Both the position numbers and the translations under genes were made by a program. Shown in pieces: positions 44,156 to 54,047 of a stretch of DNA of 61,428 bases. Below the pieces are notes generated by a model, which was not told the origin of the DNA, did no database searches, and was given only the letters and a program-made list of their open reading frames with translations. The DNA lies in NCBI GenBank assembly GCA_018713485.1, contig DVOQ01000066.1:1-61428 (forward strand), written 5' to 3'. The stretch comes from Candidatus Avisuccinivibrio pullicola. GTDB taxonomy: Bacteria > Pseudomonadota > Gammaproteobacteria > Enterobacterales > Succinivibrionaceae. Within the stretch, counting starts at the first letter, position 1. Each line of letters begins with the position of its first letter.

Positions 44156-46641
44156 TGTACGGTAACGGTGCCCCCTAAACCGAATTTTTCAGTAACGCCG
44201 GTGCTCTCACCCATATAGCCGTTGGGATAGAGCTCAACGAGGTATTTGTCGATCATCTTGCGGGCGATGGGGGCCGCCTTGGCCGAACCGCCGCCTTCGT
44301 TCTCTAAAATCAGGGCCACGAGAATGCGCGGGTGCTTATAGGGCGCAAAGGCCACGAAGAGCGCATTGTCGCGGTGCTCGGCCTTGAGAGAGGCCGCGTT
44401 GTATTTCTCGCCCTGGCGGATGGCGACCAGCTGCGCGGTGCCGGATTTGCCGGCAGCCTTGTATTTGGCCCCGTAGAAGGCACGCCGTCCCGTGCCCTCC
44501 GGTCCGTTGACCACGAGATACATGCCGGCGCGGGCCACGTCCCAGTAAGCGGGATCGCGCACAGGGAAGATTTCGCTGTCAGGCCCCGTGGCTAAGGGGT
44601 GGCGGCGTAAGGGGAGCTCCGCCTCAGCCTTCTCTGCAGCGGCCTCCTGAGGAACTGAGGGTTCCTCCTCGGTGGCGGCCTTGTCATGCTCGCTAACCGG
44701 GGGTAACGGTGCGCTCACGTCCTCGGCGAGGGGGCCCTCAGCGACGAAGGCGGGATCGGGAGCGCCAGGGTTTAAGAAGGCGGGATCTAACTGCCCCTCC
44801 TGGGCTGAGGAACTGTCAAGGGGGGCGGCGCTGCCGGCGTTTAAGGCGTTGAGATCAAGGCTGACTTCCTCGGACTCCTCTTCTTCGGAGGGGGTGGAGG
44901 GCGCGCCGTTATAGGCAAGGGTCGCGGAGGAAGCCGCGGCGGCGCGGACACGGGCCTTTTCAGCATCGGCGCGGGCCTTGTCGGCCAGAGTCATTTCCTC
45001 AGGGGTTAACACCGCATCGTAAAGATGGGTGATGGTACCGTCGTCGCGGGCACGGAGCACTTCGTTAAAGGACATGACGCACTGATTGTCCTGCGAGGGA
45101 TCAGTGACCTGCTTTAGCAGATGGGGCGTTATCTGATGGCCGTAATTGGCGAGCGTGGCATGGGCGCGCACTAACTGCAGGAGGGTGGTCGTCCAGTAGC
45201 CCTGGCCGATGCCGATGGGAACGGTGTCTCCCATGTGCCAGCTGTCCTTGTAGCGGCGCATCTTCCATTCACGCGAGGGGTTGAGACCTAAGGATTCCTC
45301 GGCAATGTCGATACCCGTGGCGCGGCCAAAGCCGTAGCGGTCTAAATAGTCATGAATGGTGTCGATACCGGCGCGGTGGGCCAGATCATAGAAATAGGTG
45401 TCCGCCGAGACCTCAATGGCGCGGTAGACGTCCAGCCAGCCGTGACCCCACGATCTCCAGTCGCGGAAGCGGTGGGAGGAGCCCGGGAGCATAAAGGCCG
45501 GACCGCCGAAATAAGTGGAAGTGGTGGTGATGAGTCCCTCGTTGAGGCCCATGACCGCCAGCAGGGGCTTTACCGTGGAGGCGGGACTGTAGCCGCCCTG
45601 GGTGACGCGGTTGATAAGGGGGCGGCCCGGGTGCTCTAAAAGATGCTTATATTCGCCCGAGCGGATCCCGCGCACGAAAAGATTGGGATCGTAGGAGGGG
45701 TTGGAGTAAAAAGCGAGGATCTCGCCGGTCTCCGGTTCAATGGCCAGCAGGGCCCCCTTCATGTTGCCTAAAAGCTCCTGGGCATAATATTGCAGGCGGA
45801 TATCAATGGAGAGAGTGATATCAAGGCCGGGTTTAGGCGGATTGAAGTGCAGGGTGCGGATGACGCGGCCGTGGCTGTCCACTTCCACCTCGCGCGAGCC
45901 GGTGGTACCGTGCAGGATATCCTCGTAATAGCGCTCGATCCCTAATTTGCCTATCGCGGTGCTGCCTTCGTAATTGTCGATTTTGCCCTCCTCGGTAAGC
46001 TTATCCACGTCCGCCTGATTGATGCGCGAGACATAGCCTAAGGCATGGGTCATGATGTCCGCGAAGGGATAGAAGCGGTTGAGGTTAGCTGAGATCTGCA
46101 CGTTGGGAAAACGGTGCCGGTTCACCGAGAAGGTGGCGATCTGTTCCTCTGAGAGCAGATCGGAAATTTCCACGCCCGAAAAACGCTGCCGCGTGCGGGA
46201 GAGGTAGATGAGATTCCCGATTTCGTCTTCTGTCAGATCAAGCTGTAACAGACTGTTGAGCTTTTCGATACTCTCGCGGGTATCGAGATCCTTACTCGGG
46301 AAGAGCACTAAATGGAAAACGGGGCGGTTTTCGGCTAAGACCACGTGATTGCGATCGTAGATAATGCCGCGCTGCGGCACTACGGGCAGGACGCGGATGC
46401 GGTTTTCGTTGGAGCGCACCGTGTAATCGTCATAGGAGACGATTTGCAGGTAGTAAAGATTGGCAAAAAGAATGCCTGCGGCCACAACGGAACAGAACAG
46501 ACCGATGAACATGCGCGTGCGGAAAATGGAGTTCTCGAGCTCCACGTTCTTAACGCGGATCCCCTTGCCCGAGCGGTTTTTGCGCGGACGGTCCTTTTTG
46601 CTAAACAGCAGGCGTTCCTTGTGTTTACGGCGCGCGAACAT
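44152..46641 (-). CDS. mrdA: Penicillin-binding protein 2 with long insertion
   Basis: An 829-residue class B PBP, against about 633 in E. coli. Order: cytoplasmic basic tail, one membrane helix (MFIGLFCSVVAAGILFANLYY), dimerisation domain, then a transpeptidase domain with SPASTVKP (active Ser, near residue 352), SADTYFYDLA (SxN position) and GKSGTAQLV (KSG, near residue 730). Between about residues 545 and 690 lies an Ala/Glu/Ser/Pro-rich low-complexity insertion just before the DPAYWDVARAGMY helix. It cross-links wall made by RodA during elongation. Confidence 0.95.
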   Translation of the reverse strand: MFARRKHKERLLFSKKDRPRKNRSGKGIRVKNVELENSIFRTRMFIGLFCSVVAAGILFANLYYLQIVSYDDYTVRSNENRIRVLPVVPQRGIIYDRNHVVLAENRPVFHLVLFPSKDLDTRESIEKLNSLLQLDLTEDEIGNLIYLSRTRQRFSGVEISDLLSEEQIATFSVNRHRFPNVQISANLNRFYPFADIMTHALGYVSRINQADVDKLTEEGKIDNYEGSTAIGKLGIERYYEDILHGTTGSREVEVDSHGRVIRTLHFNPPKPGLDITLSIDIRLQYYAQELLGNMKGALLAIEPETGEILAFYSNPSYDPNLFVRGIRSGEYKHLLEHPGRPLINRVTQGGYSPASTVKPLLAVMGLNEGLITTTSTYFGGPAFMLPGSSHRFRDWRSWGHGWLDVYRAIEVSADTYFYDLAHRAGIDTIHDYLDRYGFGRATGIDIAEESLGLNPSREWKMRRYKDSWHMGDTVPIGIGQGYWTTTLLQLVRAHATLANYGHQITPHLLKQVTDPSQDNQCVMSFNEVLRARDDGTITHLYDAVLTPEEMTLADKARADAEKARVRAAAASSATLAYNGAPSTPSEEEESEEVSLDLNALNAGSAAPLDSSSAQEGQLDPAFLNPGAPDPAFVAEGPLAEDVSAPLPPVSEHDKAATEEEPSVPQEAAAEKAEAELPLRRHPLATGPDSEIFPVRDPAYWDVARAGMYLVVNGPEGTGRRAFYGAKYKAAGKSGTAQLVAIRQGEKYNAASLKAEHRDNALFVAFAPYKHPRILVALILENEGGGSAKAAPIARKMIDKYLVELYPNGYMGESTGVTEKFGLGGTVTVQ

Positions 46642-46644
46642 GAC

Positions 46645-47115
46645 TTAATCCCGGTGATATGGCAGACCGGCGCTGATGGAGTAGGCCCGGTAGAGGGTTT
46701 CAGCTAACACCACGCGCACCAGGGGATGGGGCAGGGTAAGCCTGCCTAAGGACCACAGCTCATGGGCGCGGCGGCGCACCGCGTCGGTGTGGCCCTCAGG
46801 GCCGCCCACGAGTAAGGCTAACTGTGAGTAATCACGTTTTAAGGCCGTGAGCTTGTCGGAAAGCTCATGCGAGGAAAATTCCCTGCCCCGCTCGTCCAGA
46901 GCGATGACATAGGCTCCCTCGGGGATGGCCGCGAGGGTGGCCTCCTCTTCCTTAAGGCGGGCTTTGGCGGTAGCAGCCGGATTAAGGCGTTTGCCGGGTG
47001 CAATCTCATGCAGGGTAAGGGTCATTTCAGGGGGCAGACGCTTCTGATACTCGCTAAAGCCGCTTTCCACCCACTTGGGCATTTTGTTACCCACGGCGAT
47101 TAAGGTGATCTTCAC
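46645..47115 (-). CDS. rlmH: 23S rRNA pseudouridine-1915 N3-methyltransferase
   Basis: A 156-residue SPOUT methyltransferase: MKITLIAVGNKMPKWVESGFSEY at the start, IALDERGREFSS near 75, LLVGGPEGH near 104 and the knot-forming C-terminus with LVRVVLAETLYRAYSI and PYHRD. It modifies helix 69 of assembled ribosomes. The GTG start directly follows the rsfS TAA, so translation is coupled. Confidence 0.96.
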   Translation of the reverse strand: MKITLIAVGNKMPKWVESGFSEYQKRLPPEMTLTLHEIAPGKRLNPAATAKARLKEEEATLAAIPEGAYVIALDERGREFSSHELSDKLTALKRDYSQLALLVGGPEGHTDAVRRRAHELWSLGRLTLPHPLVRVVLAETLYRAYSISAGLPYHRD

Positions 47116-47496
47116 TTAGGCGACGTCCTCAAGCGCGTTTTCGCTGACACCCGCGGCCATGCAGCGGTAGAGGGTGTCTAACTGATAGCGCTCGCGTTCC
47201 TCAGGGCGCAGCACGTGCACCATGACGTTGCCCACGTCGGCAATCACCCAGCCGCCGGCCTCGGAACCGGAGAGCGTGACGTCCCTGACGCCTGCCTTGT
47301 GTAAATGCTCTTCAAGGCGCTCGCAGATGGCGCTGACGTGACGGCTGGACGTTCCCGTGGCGATGAGCATGACATCGGTAAGCGAGGAATGGGCGCTCAC
47401 GTCAATGCGGGAAATTTCCGCGGCCTTGGAGCTTTCGAGGCTCTTTTCGCAGAAAGTGGCTAAAAGGGTCGAAGTGCTGAGATCTAATGCAGTCAT
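47116..47496 (-). CDS. rsfS: Ribosomal silencing factor RsfS
   Basis: A 126-residue protein. LESSKAAEISRIDVSAHSSLTDVMLIATGTSSRHVSAI spans residues 18-56, and EAGGWVIADVGNVMVHVLRPEERERYQLDTLY forms the family's second half. It binds uL14 and blocks subunit joining in starvation. It lies between nadD (4-base overlap) and rlmH, as in most gammaproteobacteria. Confidence 0.96.
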   Translation of the reverse strand: MTALDLSTSTLLATFCEKSLESSKAAEISRIDVSAHSSLTDVMLIATGTSSRHVSAICERLEEHLHKAGVRDVTLSGSEAGGWVIADVGNVMVHVLRPEERERYQLDTLYRCMAAGVSENALEDVA

Positions 47497-48182
47497 AGTA
47501 AGTCGTTAGCGTAAAGATGGGAGGAGAGAATGGTAGCACAGACTTCCTCCGGTAAATGGGTGTGCAGATAGTCAAGGGCCGCGCTGTCCTTTGAGGCATA
47601 GTAGTTAAGGATGCGGGCGCGTAGCTCTGAGGAGGAGACGTCCTCCGCTTCGCCCTCGACATACAGACAGTGCCCTGCCGGGGTGGCAAGCGCTTTGTCA
47701 AAGTCTCCCTCGTGGGAAAAGATAAGCCGGTCTTTAAGGTAGTCCCGCATCGTCTCGGAAGCATCGTCAAGGCTGTAGCCCGGCCTTCCGAGCACCACGA
47801 GATGGGCAAGGGAGGTCAGCTCCAGACCGTGATACCAGGTATCAAGGGCAAGGAGCGAATCAAGACCGATGACGAAGAATAAGGGGGTGTCCGGCCCTTT
47901 TTCCTCTCTTAGAAGACGCAGAGTCTCGTAGGTGTAATGCGGATGGCTGTTATCGCGCTCCAGGGTATTGACGTGAAGGTAAGGCTCGTTTTCAAGAGCG
48001 AGCTTCAGGAGAGCGACGCGCGTCTCGTAGGGCAGATGCGAGCCGTGCTTGTGCGGGGGCGCGGCGTTGGGGATAAATTCCACGCTCTCAAGGTTAAGAC
48101 GTTCCTTAACGGCGTGCGCAAGGCGCAGGTGTCCCCTGTGCACCGGATCGAAGGCACCGCCTAAAAAAGCCGTTCCCGCCAT
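47493..48182 (-). CDS. nadD: Nicotinate-nucleotide adenylyltransferase
   Basis: A 229-residue nucleotidyltransferase: GGAFDPVHRGHLRLA near residue 8 (ATP-binding GxFDPxHxGH), IPNAAPPHK, FFVIGLDSLLALDTW near 105 and the ISSTxxR-like DVSSSELRARI near 190. It adenylates nicotinate mononucleotide in NAD synthesis. Its start overlaps the holA stop (TAATG). Confidence 0.95.
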   Translation of the reverse strand: MAGTAFLGGAFDPVHRGHLRLAHAVKERLNLESVEFIPNAAPPHKHGSHLPYETRVALLKLALENEPYLHVNTLERDNSHPHYTYETLRLLREEKGPDTPLFFVIGLDSLLALDTWYHGLELTSLAHLVVLGRPGYSLDDASETMRDYLKDRLIFSHEGDFDKALATPAGHCLYVEGEAEDVSSSELRARILNYYASKDSAALDYLHTHLPEEVCATILSSHLYANDLL

Positions 48183-49264
48183 TACCGTCCCTCTAGTTCC
48201 ATCGCCTGAAAGTTGCTCATGCTCACGGCCATCTGCTGTAAGGTGAGATAGGCGTGTTCATGGTTAAAGGAAGAAAAATCCTTTGCAGCCTTAGACAGGC
48301 TTAAGGTCAGAAAGTTCAGTAAGGTCACGGGCATGGCGTTTAGGGCCTTTAAGACCGCCTGCTGCGCGCGCGGGGTCTTAATCCCGTGACTTAACATGAA
48401 GCGGGTGCGTTCGGCGGGGGCGCTTAAGTTGACGCCCTTACCCTCGCGCACGGCGCTTAAGGCTCCGTCCAGACGGCCAAGGAGCAGCGCCAGTGCCGAG
48501 GAAAGCGAGGAGCCGGGTCCGTTGCAGAAGGCATCCAGCACATTGAGGGCCCTCAGGCTCTCGCCGTTTAACAGCGCCTCGGTAAACTCAAAGCCGGTAA
48601 AGCGCGCGTCCTGGGAAAAGAAACGGTCCACCTCGGCCACCGTGATGATGGTACCCTGCTTCTGCGTCATCTGCATGATCTGCAGGGACTGATCGATGGA
48701 GATGAGATTGCCCTCACAGGCCATGGCGAGGTAATTGGCCGCCTGGCGGTCAAGCGTAAATCCATAGCGCTGACAGCGCGCGGCGATGAAGTTTAAAAGC
48801 TCCGTTCCCTCCGGAGTGTAGAGAATTTCCACGCTCCCGCCGATGCCCTTGATAAAGGCAAGCGCGTGCTTTTTACGCGTCTCAAGCTTTAACTTTGGCT
48901 CTTCCTTAAAGGGCAGGGGTTTTTCCTTAATAAAAGCGGAGTTAAGGCGCGGCAGATCGATGATGATGCACACCCCGGGTCTCCAGCGCCTTGCGATGAG
49001 GTTTAACACCTCGACGGCCGTGGCATCGAGATCCTTAAGGTAAATCTTGATGAGGCGATCCCCGCCGAAGAGCCCCTGGTCGATGAGTTCGTTCTCCAGC
49101 GCGGCGAGATTGGCCCCGCGGGTGGAGGCAAAATCGCTGTGTGTAAAGAGCATAAAGGCAGCTTCAGGCAGCTCCCTGCGCGCCTGTTCCACGATCTCCC
49201 GGGCCTTATCGTTCTTTAAGAGCGGATCGTCCGAGGAGAGAACGTAAACGGGGTTTAAAGCCAT
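48182..49264 (-). CDS. holA: DNA polymerase III subunit delta
   Basis: About 360 residues with the delta pattern: VYVLSSDDPLLKNDKAREIVEQA, FGGDRLIKIYL near 68, CIIIDLPRL, a helical middle (AANYLAMACEGNLISIDQSLQIM) and a C-terminal bundle. The ATG at 49264 is preferred over a TTG two codons earlier. Delta opens the beta clamp in the loader, to which the dnaX products at 17119 also belong. The order lptE-holA-nadD is as in E. coli. Confidence 0.93.
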   Translation of the reverse strand: MALNPVYVLSSDDPLLKNDKAREIVEQARRELPEAAFMLFTHSDFASTRGANLAALENELIDQGLFGGDRLIKIYLKDLDATAVEVLNLIARRWRPGVCIIIDLPRLNSAFIKEKPLPFKEEPKLKLETRKKHALAFIKGIGGSVEILYTPEGTELLNFIAARCQRYGFTLDRQAANYLAMACEGNLISIDQSLQIMQMTQKQGTIITVAEVDRFFSQDARFTGFEFTEALLNGESLRALNVLDAFCNGPGSSLSSALALLLGRLDGALSAVREGKGVNLSAPAERTRFMLSHGIKTPRAQQAVLKALNAMPVTLLNFLTLSLSKAAKDFSSFNHEHAYLTLQQMAVSMSNFQAMELEGR

Positions 49265-49271
49265 GCTCAAG

Positions 49272-50045
49272 CTACATCTCGGTGTCTAAATCCGCCGGAG
49301 CTTCATGCGTGAGCACGGGGGCTACGGGCGGTAAGACGGGAGTCTTACCCTCATCTAATACCTGACTGTGATTGTTGAGCTCGTCGAGGGTCACCTGCGT
49401 GCCTGAGGCCCTTTCGGAGGCATCCTGGGATTTGAGGGCTTCCATGACCGTCATGCCCGCGTAGGGGCTGTCGGCACGGTAATCCGAGTCTTCATTCTCT
49501 AAAAGTTCGGTCACCTGCGGTGCGACGTCCGTAGGATCGGACTGACGGCCCAGATAGCCGATACGGAGCACCATCTGCGCGGCGAGCTCATCTAAGGTCT
49601 CGTCGATGACGGTGTCCTTTTCGGTCTGCGAGGCGAGAGCGAAGCCGGATTTATTGAGCACCGAGCGGGTCAGGGAGTTGCGCATGAGCATGGGGCGGTT
49701 CCCCGGCACCGAGAGCGTGGCGGACACCGAGACGCGGATATTGTTCTCCAGGGCCTGGGCCATGGAATCTACCGCCACCACTTCCTCGGTGACATGGGGT
49801 GCGGGGATCATCAGCGTAGGAGCGTTCTCATACTTCTGATAAGAGGACGAACTCTCTGAGATCACCTCCACCCCGGCAAGGCGCAGCTTCTGCACCACGT
49901 ACTTGTAGAAGTCCTCATGATAATCACCCTCGACGTTAAGACGCGGCAGCGTCGTGGCGAGGTTCTCCTGATGGGGCAGGTGAAAGCCGCAGGCCCCAAG
50001 CAGCAGGCTTAACGCGGCAATAACGGTAACGCGGGTGATCTTCAT
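49272..50045 (-). CDS. lptE: LPS-assembly lipoprotein LptE
   Basis: A 257-residue lipoprotein. Lipobox SLLLGACGFHLPH places the Cys near residue 19; VSVSATLSV, NSLTRSVLNKSGFALASQTEKDTVIDETLDELAAQMVLRIGYL follows the LptE pattern. It plugs the LptD barrel for LPS export to the outer membrane. The last 90 residues are an acidic, apparently disordered extension that usual LptE (193 in E. coli) lacks. Confidence 0.88.
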   Translation of the reverse strand: MKITRVTVIAALSLLLGACGFHLPHQENLATTLPRLNVEGDYHEDFYKYVVQKLRLAGVEVISESSSSYQKYENAPTLMIPAPHVTEEVVAVDSMAQALENNIRVSVSATLSVPGNRPMLMRNSLTRSVLNKSGFALASQTEKDTVIDETLDELAAQMVLRIGYLGRQSDPTDVAPQVTELLENEDSDYRADSPYAGMTVMEALKSQDASERASGTQVTLDELNNHSQVLDEGKTPVLPPVAPVLTHEAPADLDTEM

Positions 50046-50058
50046 GGTCTGTACCTCT

Positions 50059-52653
50059 TTAAGCGGCTACCACGTTGACGAGACGGCCCTTGACGTAAAT
50101 GACCTTGCGGATGGTCTTACTTTCAAGGTGCGGAACCACGGCCTCATCCTTTAAGGCGCAATCCTTAATCTCCTCCTCGGAAGCCTCGGGGCTCACGGTA
50201 ATGCGGCTTCTTAAGCGGCCATTGACCTGCACCACGATAAGCATGTCCTCGGCCTTGAGGGCATCGGGATCGGCCACGGGCCAGCGGGCATCCTTATCAA
50301 TGTCCTGAGTGTTGCCTAACATACCGTAGAGCTTGAAGCAGATGTGGGGCGTGATGGGATAGAGCATCAGCACCACGGCGTTGTAGATTTCGTACTTGAG
50401 AGCCACGGCGGCCTCGTCGTCACGCTCTAACTTCGCGACGGCATTTAAGAGCTCCATGATGGCGGCGATGGCGGTATTGAAGGTCTGACGGCGGCCGATG
50501 TCATCGCTGACCTTGTCGATGGTGACATGGAGCTGATGGCGCAGCTTGCGCAGCTCACTGTCGAGCTTGCTCTTGTCTAAGGCCACGGGAGCGTGAGCGG
50601 AGGTTAAGGCCACTACCTGGGAGTAGAGCTTCTTTAAGAAGCGGTTGGCACCCTCGACGCCGGACTGACGGAACTCCAGGGTAAGCTCGGCGGGCGATGC
50701 GAACATCATGAAGAGACGTACCGTATCCGCGCCGTAGAGGCGGACCATATCCTCAGGATCGATGCCGTTATTCTTGCTCTTGGACATCTTGATCATGCCC
50801 TCATGCACGAGCGTGTGACCCTCGGCATCGACGGCTTTGAGAATGTTGCCCTTTTCATCGCGGGTGACTATGGCCTTCAGGGGACTGACGTAGACGCGGG
50901 CCCCGGACTCGTTGACATAGTAGAAGGCATCGGCGAGCACCATGCCCTGGCAGAGCAGGCGCTTGAATGGTTCGTCGGCCTTGACCATGCCCGCGTCGCG
51001 CATGGTCTTGAAGAAGAAGCGCGAATAGAGCAGATGCATCACGGCGTGCTCAATACCGCCGATGTACTGATCGACGGGCAGCCAGTAATTGGCCTCGTCA
51101 TCGATCATGCCGGTGGTGCAGCGCGGCGAGCAGTAGCGGGCGAAATACCACGAGGACTCCATGAAGGTGTCAAAGGTATCGGTCTCGCGGGTGGCGGGAC
51201 GGCCCTTGTAAGTGGTCTTGTAGAAAGCGGGATCGGTCTTTAAGGGCGAGGTGATGCCGTCGATGGTCACGTCTGAGGGCAGCTTCACGGGCAGGTTTTC
51301 CTCAAGCTCCGAGACGATTTCACCGGTGTCATCAAGGGTGAGCATGGGAATGGGGGCGCCCCAGTAGCGCTGACGGGAAATGCACCAGTCGCGCAGACGG
51401 TAGTTGACGCGGCGCTGAGCCACGCCCATGCCCTCTAATTTATCGGCGATGGCGTTGAAGGCGCCCTTGAAGTCAAGGCCGTCGAACTCGCCGGAGTTAA
51501 AGAGCACGCCGTGCTCGACATAGGCGGCCTCGGAGATATCGGGAGCGTCCGCATCCACAGGACGGATGACGGGCACGATGTCAAGGCCGTACTTGGTGGC
51601 GAACTCATAGTCACGCTGATCGTGAGCCGGTACGGCCATCACGGCACCGGTACCGTAATCCATGATGACGAAATTGGCGACCATCACCGGCACGCGGCGG
51701 CCGTTTAAGGGATGAATGGCATAGAAGCCCGTGGGCATGCCCTTCTTTTCCATGGTCTGAATGTCGGCCTCGGCAAACTTGTGCGTGAGGCACTCCTGGC
51801 AGAAGGCGGCTAACTCGGGATTCTTCTCGCAGGCTTCGCGGGCCAGGGGATGATTGGCGGCGATCGCCATGTAGGTTACGCCCATGAAGGTGTCAGGACG
51901 GGTGGTGTAGACGGTGCAGGTCTCATCCGAGCCTTCAATCTTAAAGGTGATCTCGAGACCTTCGGATCTGCCGATCCAGTTGCGCTGCATGGTGCGCACG
52001 CGCTCCGGCCAGCCTTCTAATTTGTCAATGTCGCGCAGGAGCTCGTCGGCATAGGCAGTGATCTTCAGGTACCACTGCGGCATCTCGCGCAGTTCCACCT
52101 TGGCGTCGCAGCGCCAGCAGCGGCCGTCCACGACCTGCTCGTTAGCGAGCACAGTCTGATCGTTGGGGCACCAGTTGACGGTGGAGACCTTCTTGTAGAC
52201 GAGGCCGCGCTTGTAGAGGCTCTCGAAATATTTCTGCTCCCAGCGGTAATACTCCGGATGGCAGGTGGCGATTTCGCGGTCCCAGTCGTAGGAGATACCT
52301 AAGGAATGCAGCTGGCGCTTCATGTAGGCGATATTGTCGTAAGTCCAGTCCGCAGGCTGGGCCTTGTTCTTGATGGCGGCGTTCTCGGCGGGCAGACCGA
52401 AGGCGTCCCAGCCGATGGGGTTTAAGACGTTCTTGCCTAAGAGGCGCTGATAGCGGGCGATGACGTCACCGATGGTGTAATTGCGCACGTGACCCATGTG
52501 CAGGCGGCCTGACGGATAGGGCAGCATCACGAGGCAGTAATACTTTTCCTTAGTGTCGTCCCTTACGGCGTGGAAGGTATGTTCTTCTTCCCAGTGCTTC
52601 TGAATTTCAGGCTCAATCTCGTGGGGATTGTACGCAACGTCATTGGTTGCCAT
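50059..52653 (-). CDS. leuS: Leucyl-tRNA synthetase
   Basis: About 864 residues. The class I signature is [21 protein letters not shown] (HIGH) near residue 42, a four-Cys zinc region ([21 protein letters not shown]) follows, then the CP1 editing domain with [12 protein letters not shown], and [10 protein letters not shown] near residue 625. The ATG at 52653 has GGAG upstream and fits the family N-terminus; the frame to 52680 adds unconserved residues. First gene of the 14-kb envelope operon. Confidence 0.96.
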   Translation of the reverse strand: MATNDVAYNPHEIEPEIQKHWEEEHTFHAVRDDTKEKYYCLVMLPYPSGRLHMGHVRNYTIGDVIARYQRLLGKNVLNPIGWDAFGLPAENAAIKNKAQPADWTYDNIAYMKRQLHSLGISYDWDREIATCHPEYYRWEQKYFESLYKRGLVYKKVSTVNWCPNDQTVLANEQVVDGRCWRCDAKVELREMPQWYLKITAYADELLRDIDKLEGWPERVRTMQRNWIGRSEGLEITFKIEGSDETCTVYTTRPDTFMGVTYMAIAANHPLAREACEKNPELAAFCQECLTHKFAEADIQTMEKKGMPTGFYAIHPLNGRRVPVMVANFVIMDYGTGAVMAVPAHDQRDYEFATKYGLDIVPVIRPVDADAPDISEAAYVEHGVLFNSGEFDGLDFKGAFNAIADKLEGMGVAQRRVNYRLRDWCISRQRYWGAPIPMLTLDDTGEIVSELEENLPVKLPSDVTIDGITSPLKTDPAFYKTTYKGRPATRETDTFDTFMESSWYFARYCSPRCTTGMIDDEANYWLPVDQYIGGIEHAVMHLLYSRFFFKTMRDAGMVKADEPFKRLLCQGMVLADAFYYVNESGARVYVSPLKAIVTRDEKGNILKAVDAEGHTLVHEGMIKMSKSKNNGIDPEDMVRLYGADTVRLFMMFASPAELTLEFRQSGVEGANRFLKKLYSQVVALTSAHAPVALDKSKLDSELRKLRHQLHVTIDKVSDDIGRRQTFNTAIAAIMELLNAVAKLERDDEAAVALKYEIYNAVVLMLYPITPHICFKLYGMLGNTQDIDKDARWPVADPDALKAEDMLIVVQVNGRLRSRITVSPEASEEEIKDCALKDEAVVPHLESKTIRKVIYVKGRLVNVVAA

Positions 52654-52821
52654 CTTGTCGCTCCGGTAAATATGGTTCACTACGCGTGCTTATCACGCAA
52701 AATACCGCTTATTGTGCCACATCACAAGGCAATGGGCGCGGTTACGGGGCAACTATTTTAGGACTGCACCGCAGCGGTGAAAAGCCCTCCGCTGAAAAGT
52801 ACCTCCGGGCGCGGATCTGCC

Positions 52822-52907
52822 TGTCCCTCAGCGTACGCCAGGAAAGGAGCTCGGGGGTGCTGTTGCTGGTGTTCTGTGTCCCTCAGCGTACGCCAGGAAA
52901 GGAGCTC
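52822..52907. repeat. 31-base direct repeat at the end of the small secreted gene
   Basis: A 31-base sequence at 52822-52852 recurs exactly at 52877-52907, 55 bases apart. On the minus strand it encodes the last codons SSFPGVR and the TGA of the repeat-protein gene. The outer copy is untranslated and looks like a recent tandem duplication of the gene end. Confidence 0.85.
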
Positions 52908-53215
52908 ACATACTGAATTTTTAAATCGGGAAAGGAGTTCACAAAACGCACCGTAAAATCGGGAAAGGAGGTGACGAACTGCCAGCGGCCGCACCTGTCG
53001 GGAAAAGAGGTGACTTTCTGCACCTTAAGATCGGGAAAGGAGGACACTACCTCAACATCAAAGTCCGCAAAGTTTTCCACCACCTTGACCTTACCGTAGA
53101 GAGGCACGCCGTTTAAGGTGCAGTCAGAGCCTACGGCCGCCCCGGAGGCGGGGGAGAGCAGGGTAAGACTTAAGCCTGACAGGATGCAGTAAAGGGCGCG
53201 CTGTGTTATAAACAT
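52883..53215 (-). CDS. Small secreted SFPD-repeat protein (possible septoil-knot family)
   Basis: A 110-residue protein with a signal peptide (about residues 1-26, ending SPASGA). A CTLNGVPLYGKVKVV stretch leads into six 11-12-residue units of the form [QRE]xVxSFPDxxV, two of which frame a DRCGRW insertion. The periodicity suggests a short beta-solenoid-like or knotted fold. I recall similar proteins labelled as 7(1) septoil knot (DUF6150-type), but cannot confirm this here. Function unknown, probably periplasmic or extracellular. It is divergent from the nucleosidase pseudogene. Confidence 0.7.
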   Translation of the reverse strand: MFITQRALYCILSGLSLTLLSPASGAAVGSDCTLNGVPLYGKVKVVENFADFDVEVVSSFPDLKVQKVTSFPDRCGRWQFVTSFPDFTVRFVNSFPDLKIQYVSSFPGVR

Positions 53216-53285
53216 AGCCGTTACTCCGTCTTTTCTGAATGTTTGCGGTATTCAGTGTAAACCAGGTCTGGGCACAGGATTGAAA

Positions 53286-53981
53286 ATGGGTTTTAGAAAA
53301 ATTGCGCTCTGTTTTGCAGGTGATGAGGAAATCGCGGCCATGGCGGAACTGGCAGCTCCTCTTACCCCCGAAAACACCGGTTCGGCTTTAAGCTGTTTTA
53401 GCGCATCCCTGGAGGAGAGACAGCTTATTCTGACCATGAGCGGAGTGGGCAAGGTTAACGCCGCTCTCGCGGCGGGCTTTCTCCTCAAACGCTTTCAGCC
53501 TGATCTTATTATCAGCGCCGGGGTGTGCGGCTCGCTTACGGGGGAGCTCGGTATAGGGCAGACCGTACTCGCTACGGGGGTGTATTACCACGATATGCAG
53601 ATGAGTCTCCTGCAGGATTTCTATCCTTCGCTTGAGGGCCCTGAATTTGTCTGTGATCCCTCGCTTACGGATCACGCCCTTACTGTGTTCATGGAGGAAG
53701 ACTGTGCCGTGAGAGCCGGTAAAATAGCCACGTGAGATGTGTTTGTCGAAGGCAAGGTGCGCGAAAGACTTGATTTAAGGGCCGGTACGCTTGCCTGCGA
53801 CATGGAGTCGGCTGCTGTGGCGCAGGCGGCGCACGCTTACCGCGTCCCCTTCATGGCCCTGCGTACCGTTACCGATACTCCTGAGCACGAGGGACAGGAT
53901 GTTTTTGGTAAGAACTGCCTCAGTGCCTCAAAGGTCAATGCCGCCCTGCTTGTGAAGCTTATCCTGAGCCTGCCTCATTAA
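53286..53981 (+). pseudogene. MTA/SAH nucleosidase gene with in-frame nonsense codon
   Basis: Reading through gives about 231 residues matching MtnN: FAGDEEIAAMAEL (base Glu), SGVGKVNAALA, ISAGVCGSL, then GKIAT-stop-DVFVEG, CDMESAAVAQAAH and RTVTDTPEH (acid Asp). The TGA at 53733-53735 replaces a conserved Gly (GGA in related genes would need one change) in the GDxFV motif. Everything after is in the same frame and well conserved, so the mutation is recent or a sequencing error. Confidence 0.85.
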
Positions 53982-54047
53982 GATCACGGCCGCAGGCGTC
54001 ATTTCTCACGTACAATAAAGAGCGTTGGTAACGAGTGAGGATTCTCT

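Noticed and set aside
52758-52994. Open frame on the minus strand downstream of the SFPD-repeat gene
   Set aside because: It is another frame of the repeat gene's end plus the 31-base duplication, with no start signal or similarity.
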